From Caballeronia sp. SBC1 (GTDB lineage Bacteria; Pseudomonadota; Gammaproteobacteria; Burkholderiales; Burkholderiaceae): a stretch of DNA of 64,000 nucleotides. The notes beneath the pieces are model-generated. The model was not told where the DNA came from, did not search any database, and worked only from the letters and a program-made list of their open reading frames with translations. Shown piece after piece: positions 39,249-47,837 of the stretch. How positions within the stretch are numbered: position 1 is the first letter of the stretch; every line of letters starts with the position of its first letter. A program made the translations under genes and the position numbers. The stretch lies in the NCBI RefSeq assembly GCF_011493005.1, contig NZ_CP049159.1:558001-622000 (forward strand). Direction: 5' to 3'.

Positions 39249-39818
39249 ATGACTGAGCCTCGTCTGACATTCCTTGACCAGAATGAATGGGAAAACTGGT
39301 TGACGCAAAACGGCGGTACCTCGACCGGGATATGGCTGCGCCTTGCCAAAAAGGGCGCCGGGCAGCCAACCTTGACTTACGAACAGGCGCTGGAAAGTGC
39401 CCTTTGTCATGGCTGGATCGACGGTCAAAAACAGACTGAAAGTGAAGAGTACTGGTTGCAACGCTTCACTCGACGCTCGGCAAAAAGTATCTGGTCCAGG
39501 CTCAACAAAGACCGGGCCGAAGCGCTGATCGCCGCAGGCAGAATGCTTCCTTCGGGCATGCGAGAAATCGAGAAAGCCAAAGAGGATGGGCGCTGGGAGG
39601 CTGCCTATACGTCGGCCAGCAACTCGGTCGTGCCGGACGACCTGCAGGCCGCACTGGATGCCAATCTCAAGGCCAGCGCGTTCTTTGCGACGCTGAACAG
39701 CCGAAACCGCTACGCTATCCTGTTTCGGATACAGAATGCCAAAAAGCCCGCAACACGGGTGCGCAAGATTGAGGAGTTCATCGGCATGCTGAATCGCGGC
39801 GAAACCATTTATCCCTAG
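39249..39818 (+). CDS. YdeI/OmpD-associated family protein
   Basis: The 189-residue soluble protein matches the YdeI family: LTFLDQNEWENWLTQNGGTS, GIWLRLAKKGAG, LTYEQALESALCHGWIDGQK, RFTRRSAKSIWSRLNKDRAE and MREIEKAKEDGRWEAAY. Some relatives are called bacteriocin-protection or polymyxin-resistance proteins, but the biochemical activity is not known. ATG 39249 starts the conserved domain; seven upstream codons to 39228 are not conserved. It has no operon partner. Confidence 0.88.
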   Translation: MTEPRLTFLDQNEWENWLTQNGGTSTGIWLRLAKKGAGQPTLTYEQALESALCHGWIDGQKQTESEEYWLQRFTRRSAKSIWSRLNKDRAEALIAAGRMLPSGMREIEKAKEDGRWEAAYTSASNSVVPDDLQAALDANLKASAFFATLNSRNRYAILFRIQNAKKPATRVRKIEEFIGMLNRGETIYP

Positions 39819-40312
39819 ACCAGGAAGTTCGACAGGCGGCGAGCATCGCCGGACGATGCCGCGCTCAGGGCGGGCAACCCGCAGCGTTCTCCACGCCTTA
39901 GCGCTGGCGAGCGTCGATCAATGCTGGCTTACGGTTTATTTATCTCTTTGGCCGCTATTCTTGAGGCTTGTTCGACGCCGGCCCGTGTCCGTGCGCTCGG
40001 GGCTCGCGATGGCGCGTGCGGGCAGGCGTTGAATAAACCTGAAGGGAGAAAACCTCGGAGTGCCCCGACGCAATGGGAGTCTTCGGGACTATGGCGATTG
40101 ATGGGCCAGGACGTCCCGCGGTGTTGCGGGATGCTCGAGCAGGCGGGATGCTGAATCAGCGCTGACGCAGTGACGAGGCGGCGAAGTCGCGCAATTGTGA
40201 TGGCGAAGTGGACGTGCGAGGGAGCGCGCGGAGCGACAGGCGCAAAGGTCCACTCGCGGGCCGCGTTGCCGCAGAGCCGACGGTCGGGTTGCTGGTCCTG
40301 GAACAGTGGCGC
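39819..40312. other. 494-base region, possibly the flank of the IS91 remnant
   Basis: GC-rich sequence without a supported gene. It directly abuts the 3' end of the IS91 transposase fragment and may contain that element's terminal sequence; no clear end was identified. Confidence 0.35.
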
Positions 40313-40591
40313 TCATGTCTGGCCCCCGCGCGTGGGTGGTGCGCGAATCGGCGCGGTGCGCGCAAGGATATCGATGACAATCATTGGCGCGCCGCAGTGC
40401 CGGCAGATGAAGGCGGGGCGCGTTTCAATGACGGTTTCGTGGGCTGATGTGTTGACCTGGGTCGCGACGTGCAGCACTTCACGCACCTTTGCGAGACTGG
40501 CGCGGCGCACCGGGTTGGCGAGCCGTCCGTAGTGACGGATACGATGGAAGCGGAAGTGTCGCGATAAGGTGGGAAGGCAAAAAAGCCCCAT
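40313..40591 (-). pseudogene. IS91/IS801-family transposase C-terminal fragment
   Basis: The 92-codon frame carries RHFRFHRIRHYGRLAN, the signature of the end of Y2-type rolling-circle transposases of the IS91 family (normally GFHRIRHYGLLAN), followed by a zinc-finger-like ICRHCGAPMIVIDIL. The catalytic HUH and double-Tyr parts are absent, so only the last quarter remains. Confidence 0.8.
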
Positions 40592-40951
40592 ATTATAAGG
40601 ATTCCTACGTTATCAGAGAGTAGAACTGTTCGGCGGCTGTTCGCGAGACGCCACCGTCCTTCATCTGCCGTTATATGAACGCATCCCGTTTGCGACGGTT
40701 TTTCGTGTGCTACGACTGCGACAGGATGGGTTGCAGCTTTTTATCCGGGCTTATTGCAGCCTGATACGCTGCGGCCCACTATGAAATCCGCTGACCCGCG
40801 CCTCATTTTTTCCAGCGAGCTCGAAGCTCTTGGGCAGATTCAGGTTTAGCGAGTCCCGGTCCGACCTGTCTTGTCGTCACATACGATTGCCAGCGCAACC
40901 TTTCGACGTGTCATCCTGTAGAAGTTGAATTTCCTACGCGCCGTTCGCCGT
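40592..40951. other. 360-base region between two insertion-sequence remnants
   Basis: No gene is supported. It is less GC-rich than its surroundings and may be residual mobile-element sequence. No terminal repeats were recognised. Confidence 0.35.
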
Positions 40952-41969
40952 TCAAACCGGCTTCACGCTCACATAACCTTTTTCATACGGCCTGCGATGC
41001 ACCAGGATTGCCCAGATCGTGCGGGCCATCTTGTTGGCCTGTGCCACGACCGCTAGATTCATCGGCCGCCGCTTTCTGATCTGCTCAAGCCACGGCCCTG
41101 GTTCCTTCGTGTGGAAGAGCACACTGCGTGCATCGTGAATCAGCAGCTTGCGCAGATACGTATCTCCTCGCTTGCTGATCCCCTGCAACTGAACCTTGCC
41201 GCCCGAGCCCGTTTGCCTCGGGACCAGCCCGACCCAGGCCGCAAACTCACGCCCGGATCTGAACGTCTTCGGGTCTCCCATCGTCGCGATCGCCGCGGTT
41301 GCCGTTAGCAGACCGACGCCCGGTATCGCAGCGATTGCCTTGCATGCCTTGTCCTCTTTCAGCCATGTCTGTAGGCGCCGTTCGATTTCGGCAATCTGCC
41401 GATCCAGATTCGTCAAGCCGTTCCACTGCTCGCGCAGCGTGTCGATCAGAATCGTCGGGAGACGGTCCACCAGCCGCTCCAATACATCCGGTATCGCCTT
41501 GTCCAGCGCCGCCCGACCTTGCCCATTACTTCACCGTATTCGGTCAGCAGGCCGCGCAGACTGTTGATCTGCATCGTGCGGAACTTCACCAGCTGTTCGC
41601 GCATCCGGTGCAACCCCAGCACCGCCTGCTGTGTTTCTGTCTTCACCGCAACTGACTTGCCCGGTTGCTGCACTGCCATCCAGATCGCACGTGCATCAGC
41701 CGCATCATTCTTGTTACCCATCAAGAACGCTTTGACGAACTTCGCCGGCATCAGCTTCACCTGGTGGCCCATGGCCATGAGCTTGCGGGCCCAGTGCTGC
41801 GAACCACTACACGCCTCCATCCCGATCAGGCACGGCGACCGGTTCGTAAAATGCTCGAGAAACGCCGCCGCTTCACGGATCTATTCAAGATCTCGCCCGT
41901 CTCCGCGTCGATGTAATGGAGCTGGATCACGTTCTTTGCAATGTCCATACCAACTCTCGTAAGCTTCAT
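40952..41969 (-). mobile_element. IS110-family transposase with two frameshifts
   Basis: The start is Met at 41969 (MKLTRVGMDIAKNVIQLHYI, with GGAGGG upstream). The frame shifts near 41870, then reads MEACSGSQHWARKLMAMGHQ, VKAFLMGNKNDAADARAIWM and QAVLGLHRMREQLVKFRTMQ, the DEDD RuvC-like part. It shifts again near 41510 and continues LVDRLPTILIDTL, IPGVGLLTATAAIATMGDP and AAWVGLVPRQTGSGGKVQLQ to 40952, the Ser-containing C-terminal domain. Both shifts are single-base; the second looks like loss of one G in a GGG run. Otherwise the transposase is complete, so this element is only recently broken. Confidence 0.88.
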
Positions 41970-42025
41970 TTCGGACCCTCCGGTTCGCGCTGCTTCGAGC
42001 CAAGCCACGCGCGAATGCGCTGTCT

Positions 42026-42361
42026 TCAGTTGTGGGCATAGGTCTTATTGAGCGTTATCTGCTTGTTCCGATACATCTGCCGGACCTTCTTCATGAAGAG
42101 TGCATCTGGCGTTTTCTTGCACTCGGTCACGATCTCATCGACGGGATGCGCGGTATCGAGGACCAACCTATCGTTCTCGCGAACGCCGAGCTTATCGACG
42201 CCAGCTACCCAGTAGACAAGGGCAGGCCGATAGGCTTCATCCGTCGCGACAAACTCGTTGCATTTCATTTTGGAAGGAATGACCTCTTTGGGTGTTTGCG
42301 CGAACGCGGTACTGGCCATGACGACGCCGCATAGTGCGACGAAAGTCGAGATCGATTTCAT
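42026..42361 (-). CDS. hdeA: HdeA/HdeB-family periplasmic acid-stress chaperone
   Basis: The 111-residue precursor has a signal peptide (ALCGVVMASTAFA) and a mature part with two Cys (34 and 81) in the family positions: KMKCNEFVATDEAYRPALVY and VDEIVTECKKTPDALFMKKV. HdeA proteins hold denatured periplasmic proteins at low pH and need that disulphide. It lies just beyond the IS110 element and is the first of several stress genes; a YfdX protein, another acid-associated periplasmic factor, is at 57247. Confidence 0.88.
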   Translation of the reverse strand: MKSISTFVALCGVVMASTAFAQTPKEVIPSKMKCNEFVATDEAYRPALVYWVAGVDKLGVRENDRLVLDTAHPVDEIVTECKKTPDALFMKKVRQMYRNKQITLNKTYAHN

Positions 42362-42744
42362 GATGTATTCCTAAGTAAGATAAATGGAAGATCAGGGTGG
42401 AAACGACGGCTGCCCGTAATTTGGGTTTTGTCAGTTTCGCCGCTATAAGGGCGTGCTGTATCAGCTGCGTCTTAAGGTTTACCCGCGCTGCCATGATGCA
42501 AACAACGTTGGGATAAACCAGACTAGGACCGCTTTCTTAAACCAAACTTTATGTGAGTGCCGCGATCTTCAAACAGTGACGTCGCCGGGACCACAGCGAT
42601 TTAACCTTAACCTCTCCAAGCCGACGAGACTTAAGCAAGCGTTAAGGTCTGGCGGCTAGTGTCGGGGTGCGAGTTGTTATTCTCGGCTGACGGCAATAGA
42701 TGTTGCGGCGCAATGCGTCGTGGACGAATTGGAGGGAACAGTAA
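42362..42744. other. 383-base promoter region with an 8-bp inverted repeat
   Basis: ACCTTAAC (42604-42611) and GTTAAGGT (42641-42648) form an inverted repeat across 29 bases upstream of the helix-turn-helix gene and may be its operator. No gene is supported here. Confidence 0.35.
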
Positions 42745-43026
42745 ATGGCTTTACATATCAGCGCAGATTTGTTGTTTGAGGAGAGCCTGGCGCAGCGTGC
42801 CGGGCGCCGGGCATTCGCGGCTCGACTGGACCACTGTCTGAAGCGAAATAATATCTCGTCCGGGCAAGTCGCGAGGCAGGTCGGCGTAGCGGCGCGAGAC
42901 GTGTCTTACTGGCGTGCTGGCATAACCGCGCCGGGCCGCTTAGCATACCGGCGCCTTTCGCGATTGCTCAGCGTGGACGTATTCTGGCTGTGCTTGGGGA
43001 TAGAGGCCGAAGGCTCCGATAGATAG
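42745..43026 (+). CDS. Small helix-turn-helix (XRE-like) DNA-binding protein
   Basis: The 93-residue product has LDHCLKRNNISSGQVARQVG, VAARDVSYWRAGITAPGRLA and YRRLSRLLSVDVFWLCLGI, the shape of a lambda-repressor-like helix-turn-helix with flanking helices. No sensor or oligomerisation domain is seen. GGAGGG lies nine bases before the ATG. It is flanked by hdeA and the GMC oxidoreductase operon, both on the other strand, so its targets are unknown. Confidence 0.7.
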   Translation: MALHISADLLFEESLAQRAGRRAFAARLDHCLKRNNISSGQVARQVGVAARDVSYWRAGITAPGRLAYRRLSRLLSVDVFWLCLGIEAEGSDR

Positions 43027-43114
43027 TTCTCTGAGGCACAGAGGCCTTCTCCGGCTGAATATGTACGAGGTGTTGTCGTGTCTGTCGTATCCGTTTATAA
43101 ATTGTACAAACCAG

Positions 43115-44035
43115 TCATTCGATAGCCTCAAAAAAATGACCATCGGGATCTCGAAACAGGAGGACTAGTTCCCCGGACGTCAACCGGATGAGTCGCGACG
43201 CCATGCCGAGGTTCATCGCGAGCCCGCTCACATCGCTGCAACGGATGACGATTCTGTCGCTAACGATGTCGGTGGCTTTGGCTTGCGTATGGGGTGCAGG
43301 CGCGAGGGGTCTGCGGTAGCACAGCAACTCAAGGTGAGGCGACAACTCACCCGTTGTTTGGAGAGAGACGACTTCGACAATCGGGTTTTCGAGCGCATCC
43401 AGCAATCCCTGCTCGCTTCCCGAATTGGTTTGATAAGCGCTTGTGGTCAGTCCCAGCGAGTCCGCATAAAAAGCTTTGCTCGACGGTGCACTGGATACGG
43501 AGATGGCAGTATGGTCGACCCCGGCGCGCACAGTTGATCGTGCGCCTTCATCGCCGGCAGGCTGCAACAATTCGAGCGGGTGTCCATCCGGGTCACGAAA
43601 CTTGAAGGCCGTGACGCCGCCGCTGCTATCGGGTAGACGAACTGGCGCCGGACCGCCATCCGGACTGCGTGAAATTGCCGTCGGAAGCGCCGAGGCGCTG
43701 TCTTCTCGGTATAGCCGCTTGAACGCGATGTCGATATCCATGCAACGTACTGCCAGATGTTGAAATGCAAGATCGGCTGAGGTGTTTGGCGACGGATAAG
43801 GGCGTGCGTTCGGGCCGGCTTCGACAAGTTCGAGTTCCTCCTCGCCAAGCCGCAAGCGTTGCACGTTGATATCGCGCGCGCCGAACCCGAGCTGCGCCGC
43901 GAGCGCTCGCTCCATGATGAACACTGGACCACTGGCCTGGAAGCCGAGCCGGTCCTGATAGAAAGCAGTACTACGGTCCAGCTCAACGACGTTGCGGCTG
44001 ATTCGGATAATCCGGGTGATGGGCGCGGGCTTCAT
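43115..44035 (-). CDS. Two-domain VOC/glyoxalase family protein
   Basis: The 306-residue protein contains two vicinal-oxygen-chelate units. The first reads RISRNVVELDRSTAFYQDRL and FRDPDGHPLELLQP; the second is GVDHTAISVSSAPSSKAFY, with the closing LLFRDPDGHFFEAI. Each half ends in the DPDGHxxE signature with a metal-binding Glu. Members include dioxygenases, glyoxalases and dehalogenases. It is the last gene of a five-gene minus-strand run and overlaps the SMP-30 gene by four bases (ATGA), so translation is probably coupled. Confidence 0.88.
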   Translation of the reverse strand: MKPAPITRIIRISRNVVELDRSTAFYQDRLGFQASGPVFIMERALAAQLGFGARDINVQRLRLGEEELELVEAGPNARPYPSPNTSADLAFQHLAVRCMDIDIAFKRLYREDSASALPTAISRSPDGGPAPVRLPDSSGGVTAFKFRDPDGHPLELLQPAGDEGARSTVRAGVDHTAISVSSAPSSKAFYADSLGLTTSAYQTNSGSEQGLLDALENPIVEVVSLQTTGELSPHLELLCYRRPLAPAPHTQAKATDIVSDRIVIRCSDVSGLAMNLGMASRLIRLTSGELVLLFRDPDGHFFEAIE

Positions 44036-44946
44036 GGACGCTGCGCTCCTCGCTGATTGGTGTAGATAGCAAACAGGGAATGTGAGGCGCAGATAAACAA
44101 GCGGCTGCGATTACGCCCGCCAAACGTCAAGTTTGAAACGGTGAATGGCACGTGAACCTTGCCGAGCAGTTCGCCCGAGGGCGCGATGCAGTGCACGCCA
44201 TCCGCAGCGCTCGACCACACATTGCCGTCTTCATCGCAGCGAATGCCATCGGCGAACCCGGGATCGATCTTGTGGAATACGCTAGGCTTGGAACACGCGA
44301 TGCCGTCTGCGCCGACATCCATCACGGCAATGTGCCGGATTGGGTCGGGATCGAACTGCAAACCACTTTCACAGACATAAAGGCGCGCCTCGTCCGGTGA
44401 AAAACACAGACCGTTGGGACCTGTGAACTGGTCGGAAACGACACTGAGTTCGCCGCTGCCCGGCACGAGCCTATAGACGCATGCGGGACGCTCCTGCACC
44501 TGTTTGCCGCCTTCATAATCGGTCTGAATGCCATAGGGTGGATCCGAGAACCAGATCGTGTCATCGCTTTTGACGATCACATCGTTGGGCGAGTTCAAGC
44601 GCTTGCCTTCGAAGCGATCTGCCAGTACTAGTACACGCCCATCGAGTTCAGTGCGCGTAGTACACCGTTGGCGGTGCGAGCATCCAATCAGCCGGCCCTG
44701 GCGGTCGCGCGTATGGCCGTTGGCAAAGCCTGATGGCTGCCGGAACACGCTGATGCCGCCGCTTTGCGTCCATCGCATGATGCGGTCATTCGGCAGGTCG
44801 CTGAACAGCAGGTAATCCTGGTCAGCAAACCAGACTGTCCCCTCAAGCCACCGAAAGCCGTCGCCGAGTAATTCGAGCGGTGCGTTCGGAAGGACCATCG
44901 CCTTAAAGCGCGGGTCAATGATTTCCACATCCGAATGTGTCGTCAT
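44032..44946 (-). CDS. SMP-30/gluconolactonase-family lactonase
   Basis: The 304-residue six-bladed propeller enzyme is expected to hydrolyse sugar or related lactones. The family metal ligands are visible: Glu in FRWLEGTVWFADQD, Asn in LNSPNDVIVKSDD, Asn in FTGPNGLCFSPDE and Asp in GFADGIRCDEDGNVW. It sits in an operon downstream of a GMC oxidoreductase and a cupin, with only ten bases from the cupin stop. A plausible order is alcohol/sugar oxidation to a lactone and then ring opening; the substrate is inferred only. Confidence 0.92.
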   Translation of the reverse strand: MTTHSDVEIIDPRFKAMVLPNAPLELLGDGFRWLEGTVWFADQDYLLFSDLPNDRIMRWTQSGGISVFRQPSGFANGHTRDRQGRLIGCSHRQRCTTRTELDGRVLVLADRFEGKRLNSPNDVIVKSDDTIWFSDPPYGIQTDYEGGKQVQERPACVYRLVPGSGELSVVSDQFTGPNGLCFSPDEARLYVCESGLQFDPDPIRHIAVMDVGADGIACSKPSVFHKIDPGFADGIRCDEDGNVWSSAADGVHCIAPSGELLGKVHVPFTVSNLTFGGRNRSRLFICASHSLFAIYTNQRGAQRP

Positions 44947-44956
44947 GTACCGCTCG

Positions 44957-45442
44957 TTAGCGAAAGTGTCCCGGCACGTGGACCGGGTCGACGTGCAGTT
45001 GGATCGTCATGAGCACCGCAGGCTGATCGCCAATCGTGCCTGAGCGATGGCCCATGCGGCCGGTTGTATCGGGGATGCTTGCCTGGTCCTCGCCCAGCGA
45101 GAGATCGCCAGGGCCCATTTCGATGCGCGTGCCGTCCATGGACTCTACCCACCACCGCCCCGATATCGGGATGATCCACTGAGGCGCCGGGTTCTCGTGC
45201 CAGTCACCGACCCAACCGACTGGCTGGACCGTGAACACCACCGTGGCGTCGGACCGTTCCTGCTTGTCGTTCCATTGAGGAGCAGCGTTACCCACGCCCT
45301 TCAATTCAAACCGATCCAGTTCGCATCTGACTTGATGACTGACCCCAAGATTGTCGGTCCACAAATGCCAATACCCAACCTTAGGGGCTTCACCTTCTTT
45401 TAACGGCGATTGCATAGTTGCGTTTGAATCTGAGGCGGACAT
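44957..45442 (-). CDS. Cupin-like small protein
   Basis: The 161-residue protein has a beta-rich core: WHENPAPQWIIPISGRWWVE, TRIEMGPGDLSLGEDQ and TGRMGHRSGTIGDQPAVLMT. The spacing of HEN...G...MGPGDLSLGED...GHRSG resembles the two cupin motifs, with His and Glu residues that could bind metal. The C-terminus VDPVHVPGHF is conserved-looking. It lies between the DoxX and SMP-30 genes in the operon and may isomerise or bind the pathway intermediate. Confidence 0.72.
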   Translation of the reverse strand: MSASDSNATMQSPLKEGEAPKVGYWHLWTDNLGVSHQVRCELDRFELKGVGNAAPQWNDKQERSDATVVFTVQPVGWVGDWHENPAPQWIIPISGRWWVESMDGTRIEMGPGDLSLGEDQASIPDTTGRMGHRSGTIGDQPAVLMTIQLHVDPVHVPGHFR

Positions 45443-45477
45443 GAATGCGCTCCTTGGCTGGGTGGTTTACCGTCGCT

Positions 45478-45972
45478 TTACTGATTGCTCGAAGAGGCGG
45501 GGGAACCCATCGGCGAAACACTTCCATACGGTGCAGACGAAAGTGGATGTTCGAGCACGGCGGACGCGCTCATCGGCATACCACCGATGACAACCAGAAG
45601 CAGGCCTCCGACCAGGCCGAAATTCTTGAGAAAGTCCCAGAAGTGGCTGTGACCGTCGCCCGCCTTCGACCAGAAGTGAGGATATTTCCAGAACGGGTGA
45701 TATAGGAGTGCCGTGACAGCGCAGAAGCCCGCAAGGACGAATGCGGCGAGACGATCATGCCAGCCAATGACGACGCAAACAGGTGTGACGAATTCCACAA
45801 TGATGGCGATCACGAGTAACACTGCGCCGCCGGGCAAGAAGGAGGAAGTCGCTTGCTGCATCGCTTCCTTCCAGTGGACAATCTTGTCGAGCGCGCTGAA
45901 GGGAAACATCACGACCAGGCACACGCGCGCGATCAATGGGATAGCGACCATATCGAAGAAATTCATCTCCAA
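45478..45972 (-). CDS. DoxX-family membrane protein
   Basis: The 164-residue protein has four hydrophobic helices: PLIARVCLVVMFPFSALDKI, GGAVLLVIAIIVEFVTPVCV, RLAAFVLAGFCAVTALLYHP and FLKNFGLVGGLLLVVIGG. That is the DoxX pattern. DoxX proteins accept electrons in thiosulphate oxidation or accompany membrane redox enzymes. It is 16 bases downstream of the GMC oxidoreductase gene, so it may pass electrons from that flavoprotein to quinone (inference). The tail is Ser/Pro-rich. Confidence 0.88.
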   Translation of the reverse strand: MEMNFFDMVAIPLIARVCLVVMFPFSALDKIVHWKEAMQQATSSFLPGGAVLLVIAIIVEFVTPVCVVIGWHDRLAAFVLAGFCAVTALLYHPFWKYPHFWSKAGDGHSHFWDFLKNFGLVGGLLLVVIGGMPMSASAVLEHPLSSAPYGSVSPMGSPASSSNQ

Positions 45973-45988
45973 TCCCTCGCGGTAAGCG

Positions 45989-47566
45989 TCATGCGGCCAC
46001 CGGCATCACGCCCAAGCGCTCGCCGATCTTGTCCGCGACCCGCAGTGCATTGGCAACGATTGTCAGGGTCGGGTTGACCGCACCGATCGACGGAAAGAAG
46101 CTGGCGTCGGTCACGTAGAGATTGTCGAGTTCATGAGCCTTACAGTTTACGTCGAGCACCGACGTGGCCGGATCGACACCGAAGCGCACGGTGCCTGCCT
46201 GGTGAGCGGTGCCCCCAATCGGTATGTCTTTACCCAGATAGAGCTTACGGTCCATCATCGCCGCGTGGGCACCCGCATCGGCAAGTAGCCCCTCGAGTTT
46301 CTTTCTCAGCCGGTGATGTGCTTCCATATTGCCCTCCTTGATCTCCAGCACGACGTGGTCGCCTTCGTATCGGATGCGGTTTTCGGAGCGCGGCAGATCT
46401 TCCGTCGATAGCCAGAAGTCCATCGAGTGCCGTGCCATGGTTTCGAAGGGCATTTCCGGCAGCCATTCGAGCCATGCGGGCAACGCTTCGCCTCGGATCT
46501 GATCGGCATGAGAGGTTGCGCACATCTGGATCAGGCCGAGCGGATAGTCCCAATCGTTCGCACCGAAGTAGAAATCGCTGATCGCGAGGGTCTTCTGGAA
46601 GATCGTATCGTTGGGCTCGCGCATGAGTGCCATCAAGATGGACTGGTTATGCCGCATGTAGTTGCGGCCGACCTGGTCGGACCCGTTAGCCAAACCTCTG
46701 GGATGCTTGTCATTGCCCGAGCGCAGCAACAGAAGCGCCGACGACAATGCGCCGCAAGCGACCACGACGATATCACCCGTATAACGCCCCGGAGTGCCCT
46801 CGCGTACCACCTGAACGCCCGTAACGGTCTTGCCCGATTCATCGGTTTCAAGCCGGGTAACGTAGGTGTTCGTCATCAGTGTGAGGTTCGGATAAGCTGC
46901 GAGTGCGGGGTCCACGCACATCACCTGCGCGTCGGCCTTGCCATTGAGCAGGCAAGGAAATCCGTCGAAGGCGTCGCATCGGATACAGCGGCTGGTGGGC
47001 GTCACCTGGCCGTCTTTCTCGTCCAGCAGGATGCCGAGCGGCAAATGAAAAGGATGCAATCCCGCTTTGACCAAGGAGTCGTTAAGGGCCTGGATGCGCG
47101 GCTCATGCGACACCGCCGGATGCGGGAAAGGCGTACTCGCATGCGGCTCGCACGGATCCTCGCCGCGTTGCCCGTGAACATGAAACAGGCGTTCCGCCTC
47201 GGCGTAATAGGGCTCAAAGTCTGCGTATTTGAGCGGCCATGCAGGCGACATGCCGTCCTTGTGCTGAAGCTCGTCGAAGTCGCGCTCCCGAAGCCTGAAG
47301 AGCGCCGCGCCGTACACCTTGGAGTTGCCGCCCACATAGTAGTGAAGACCAGGGTGGAACTTGCTGCCGTCACCGCCGTACCAGGTTTCGCTGGTCTGAT
47401 ACATGCCATCAACGAACACGGTCTTCGAATCCCAGTTGGCGGGCTCCCGCTTCAGGTAGTCGCCGCGTTCGAGCAGCAGAATGCTTTTGCCCGTCGAGGC
47501 AAGTTTGTACGCGAGAGACGCACCGCCCGGGCCGCTTCCTATCACGACGACGTCGTAGTGGCTCAT
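45989..47566 (-). CDS. GMC-family FAD-dependent oxidoreductase
   Basis: The 525-residue flavoenzyme oxidises an alcohol or sugar hydroxyl. It has the FAD dinucleotide motif VVIGSGPGGASLAYKL, the second block YYVGGNSKVYGAALFRLRER, a conserved Cys region CIRCDAFDGFPC, VVACGALSSALLLLRSG, and the GMC catalytic pair His in GGTAHQAGT and Asn in IGAVNPTLTIVANALR. Start 47566 is chosen because AAGGAAAAAC precedes it; the upstream Met codons lack an RBS. It heads a five-gene operon with DoxX, cupin, SMP-30 and VOC genes and is divergent from an SDR. Confidence 0.92.
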   Translation of the reverse strand: MSHYDVVVIGSGPGGASLAYKLASTGKSILLLERGDYLKREPANWDSKTVFVDGMYQTSETWYGGDGSKFHPGLHYYVGGNSKVYGAALFRLRERDFDELQHKDGMSPAWPLKYADFEPYYAEAERLFHVHGQRGEDPCEPHASTPFPHPAVSHEPRIQALNDSLVKAGLHPFHLPLGILLDEKDGQVTPTSRCIRCDAFDGFPCLLNGKADAQVMCVDPALAAYPNLTLMTNTYVTRLETDESGKTVTGVQVVREGTPGRYTGDIVVVACGALSSALLLLRSGNDKHPRGLANGSDQVGRNYMRHNQSILMALMREPNDTIFQKTLAISDFYFGANDWDYPLGLIQMCATSHADQIRGEALPAWLEWLPEMPFETMARHSMDFWLSTEDLPRSENRIRYEGDHVVLEIKEGNMEAHHRLRKKLEGLLADAGAHAAMMDRKLYLGKDIPIGGTAHQAGTVRFGVDPATSVLDVNCKAHELDNLYVTDASFFPSIGAVNPTLTIVANALRVADKIGERLGVMPVAA

Positions 47567-47750
47567 GTTTTTCCTTTTCCGATCACTCATTTCATCGATT
47601 ACGGATTTGGGCCCGCAAGCGTTGAATGTTGAATAAGCCAGCGTCCGGTATGTCCAAGTCATTCAGGCAAGAAGTAGTCCTGTTGGTGTTTAGTAATGCA
47701 GTGTGTCGTCCAACAGGTCCGGTACAAGTTTTGCGCCTATTTAAGCAGCA

Positions 47751-47763
47751 TGGTGTGATTCAC
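47751..47763. promoter_or_regulatory. GTGTGA-N-TCACAC palindrome between GMC operon and SDR
   Basis: A perfect 6-1-6 inverted repeat in the divergent promoter region. The same half-sites with the same 1-base spacer occur at 24668-24680 in front of the second marR gene. Confidence 0.45.
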
Positions 47764-47837
47764 ACACCGCTCCGATGAACTACCGCTGGTTGCAGTCGAG
47801 CCCGCGTTCTCATGTAACCGTTCAGCGAGAAAAGACA

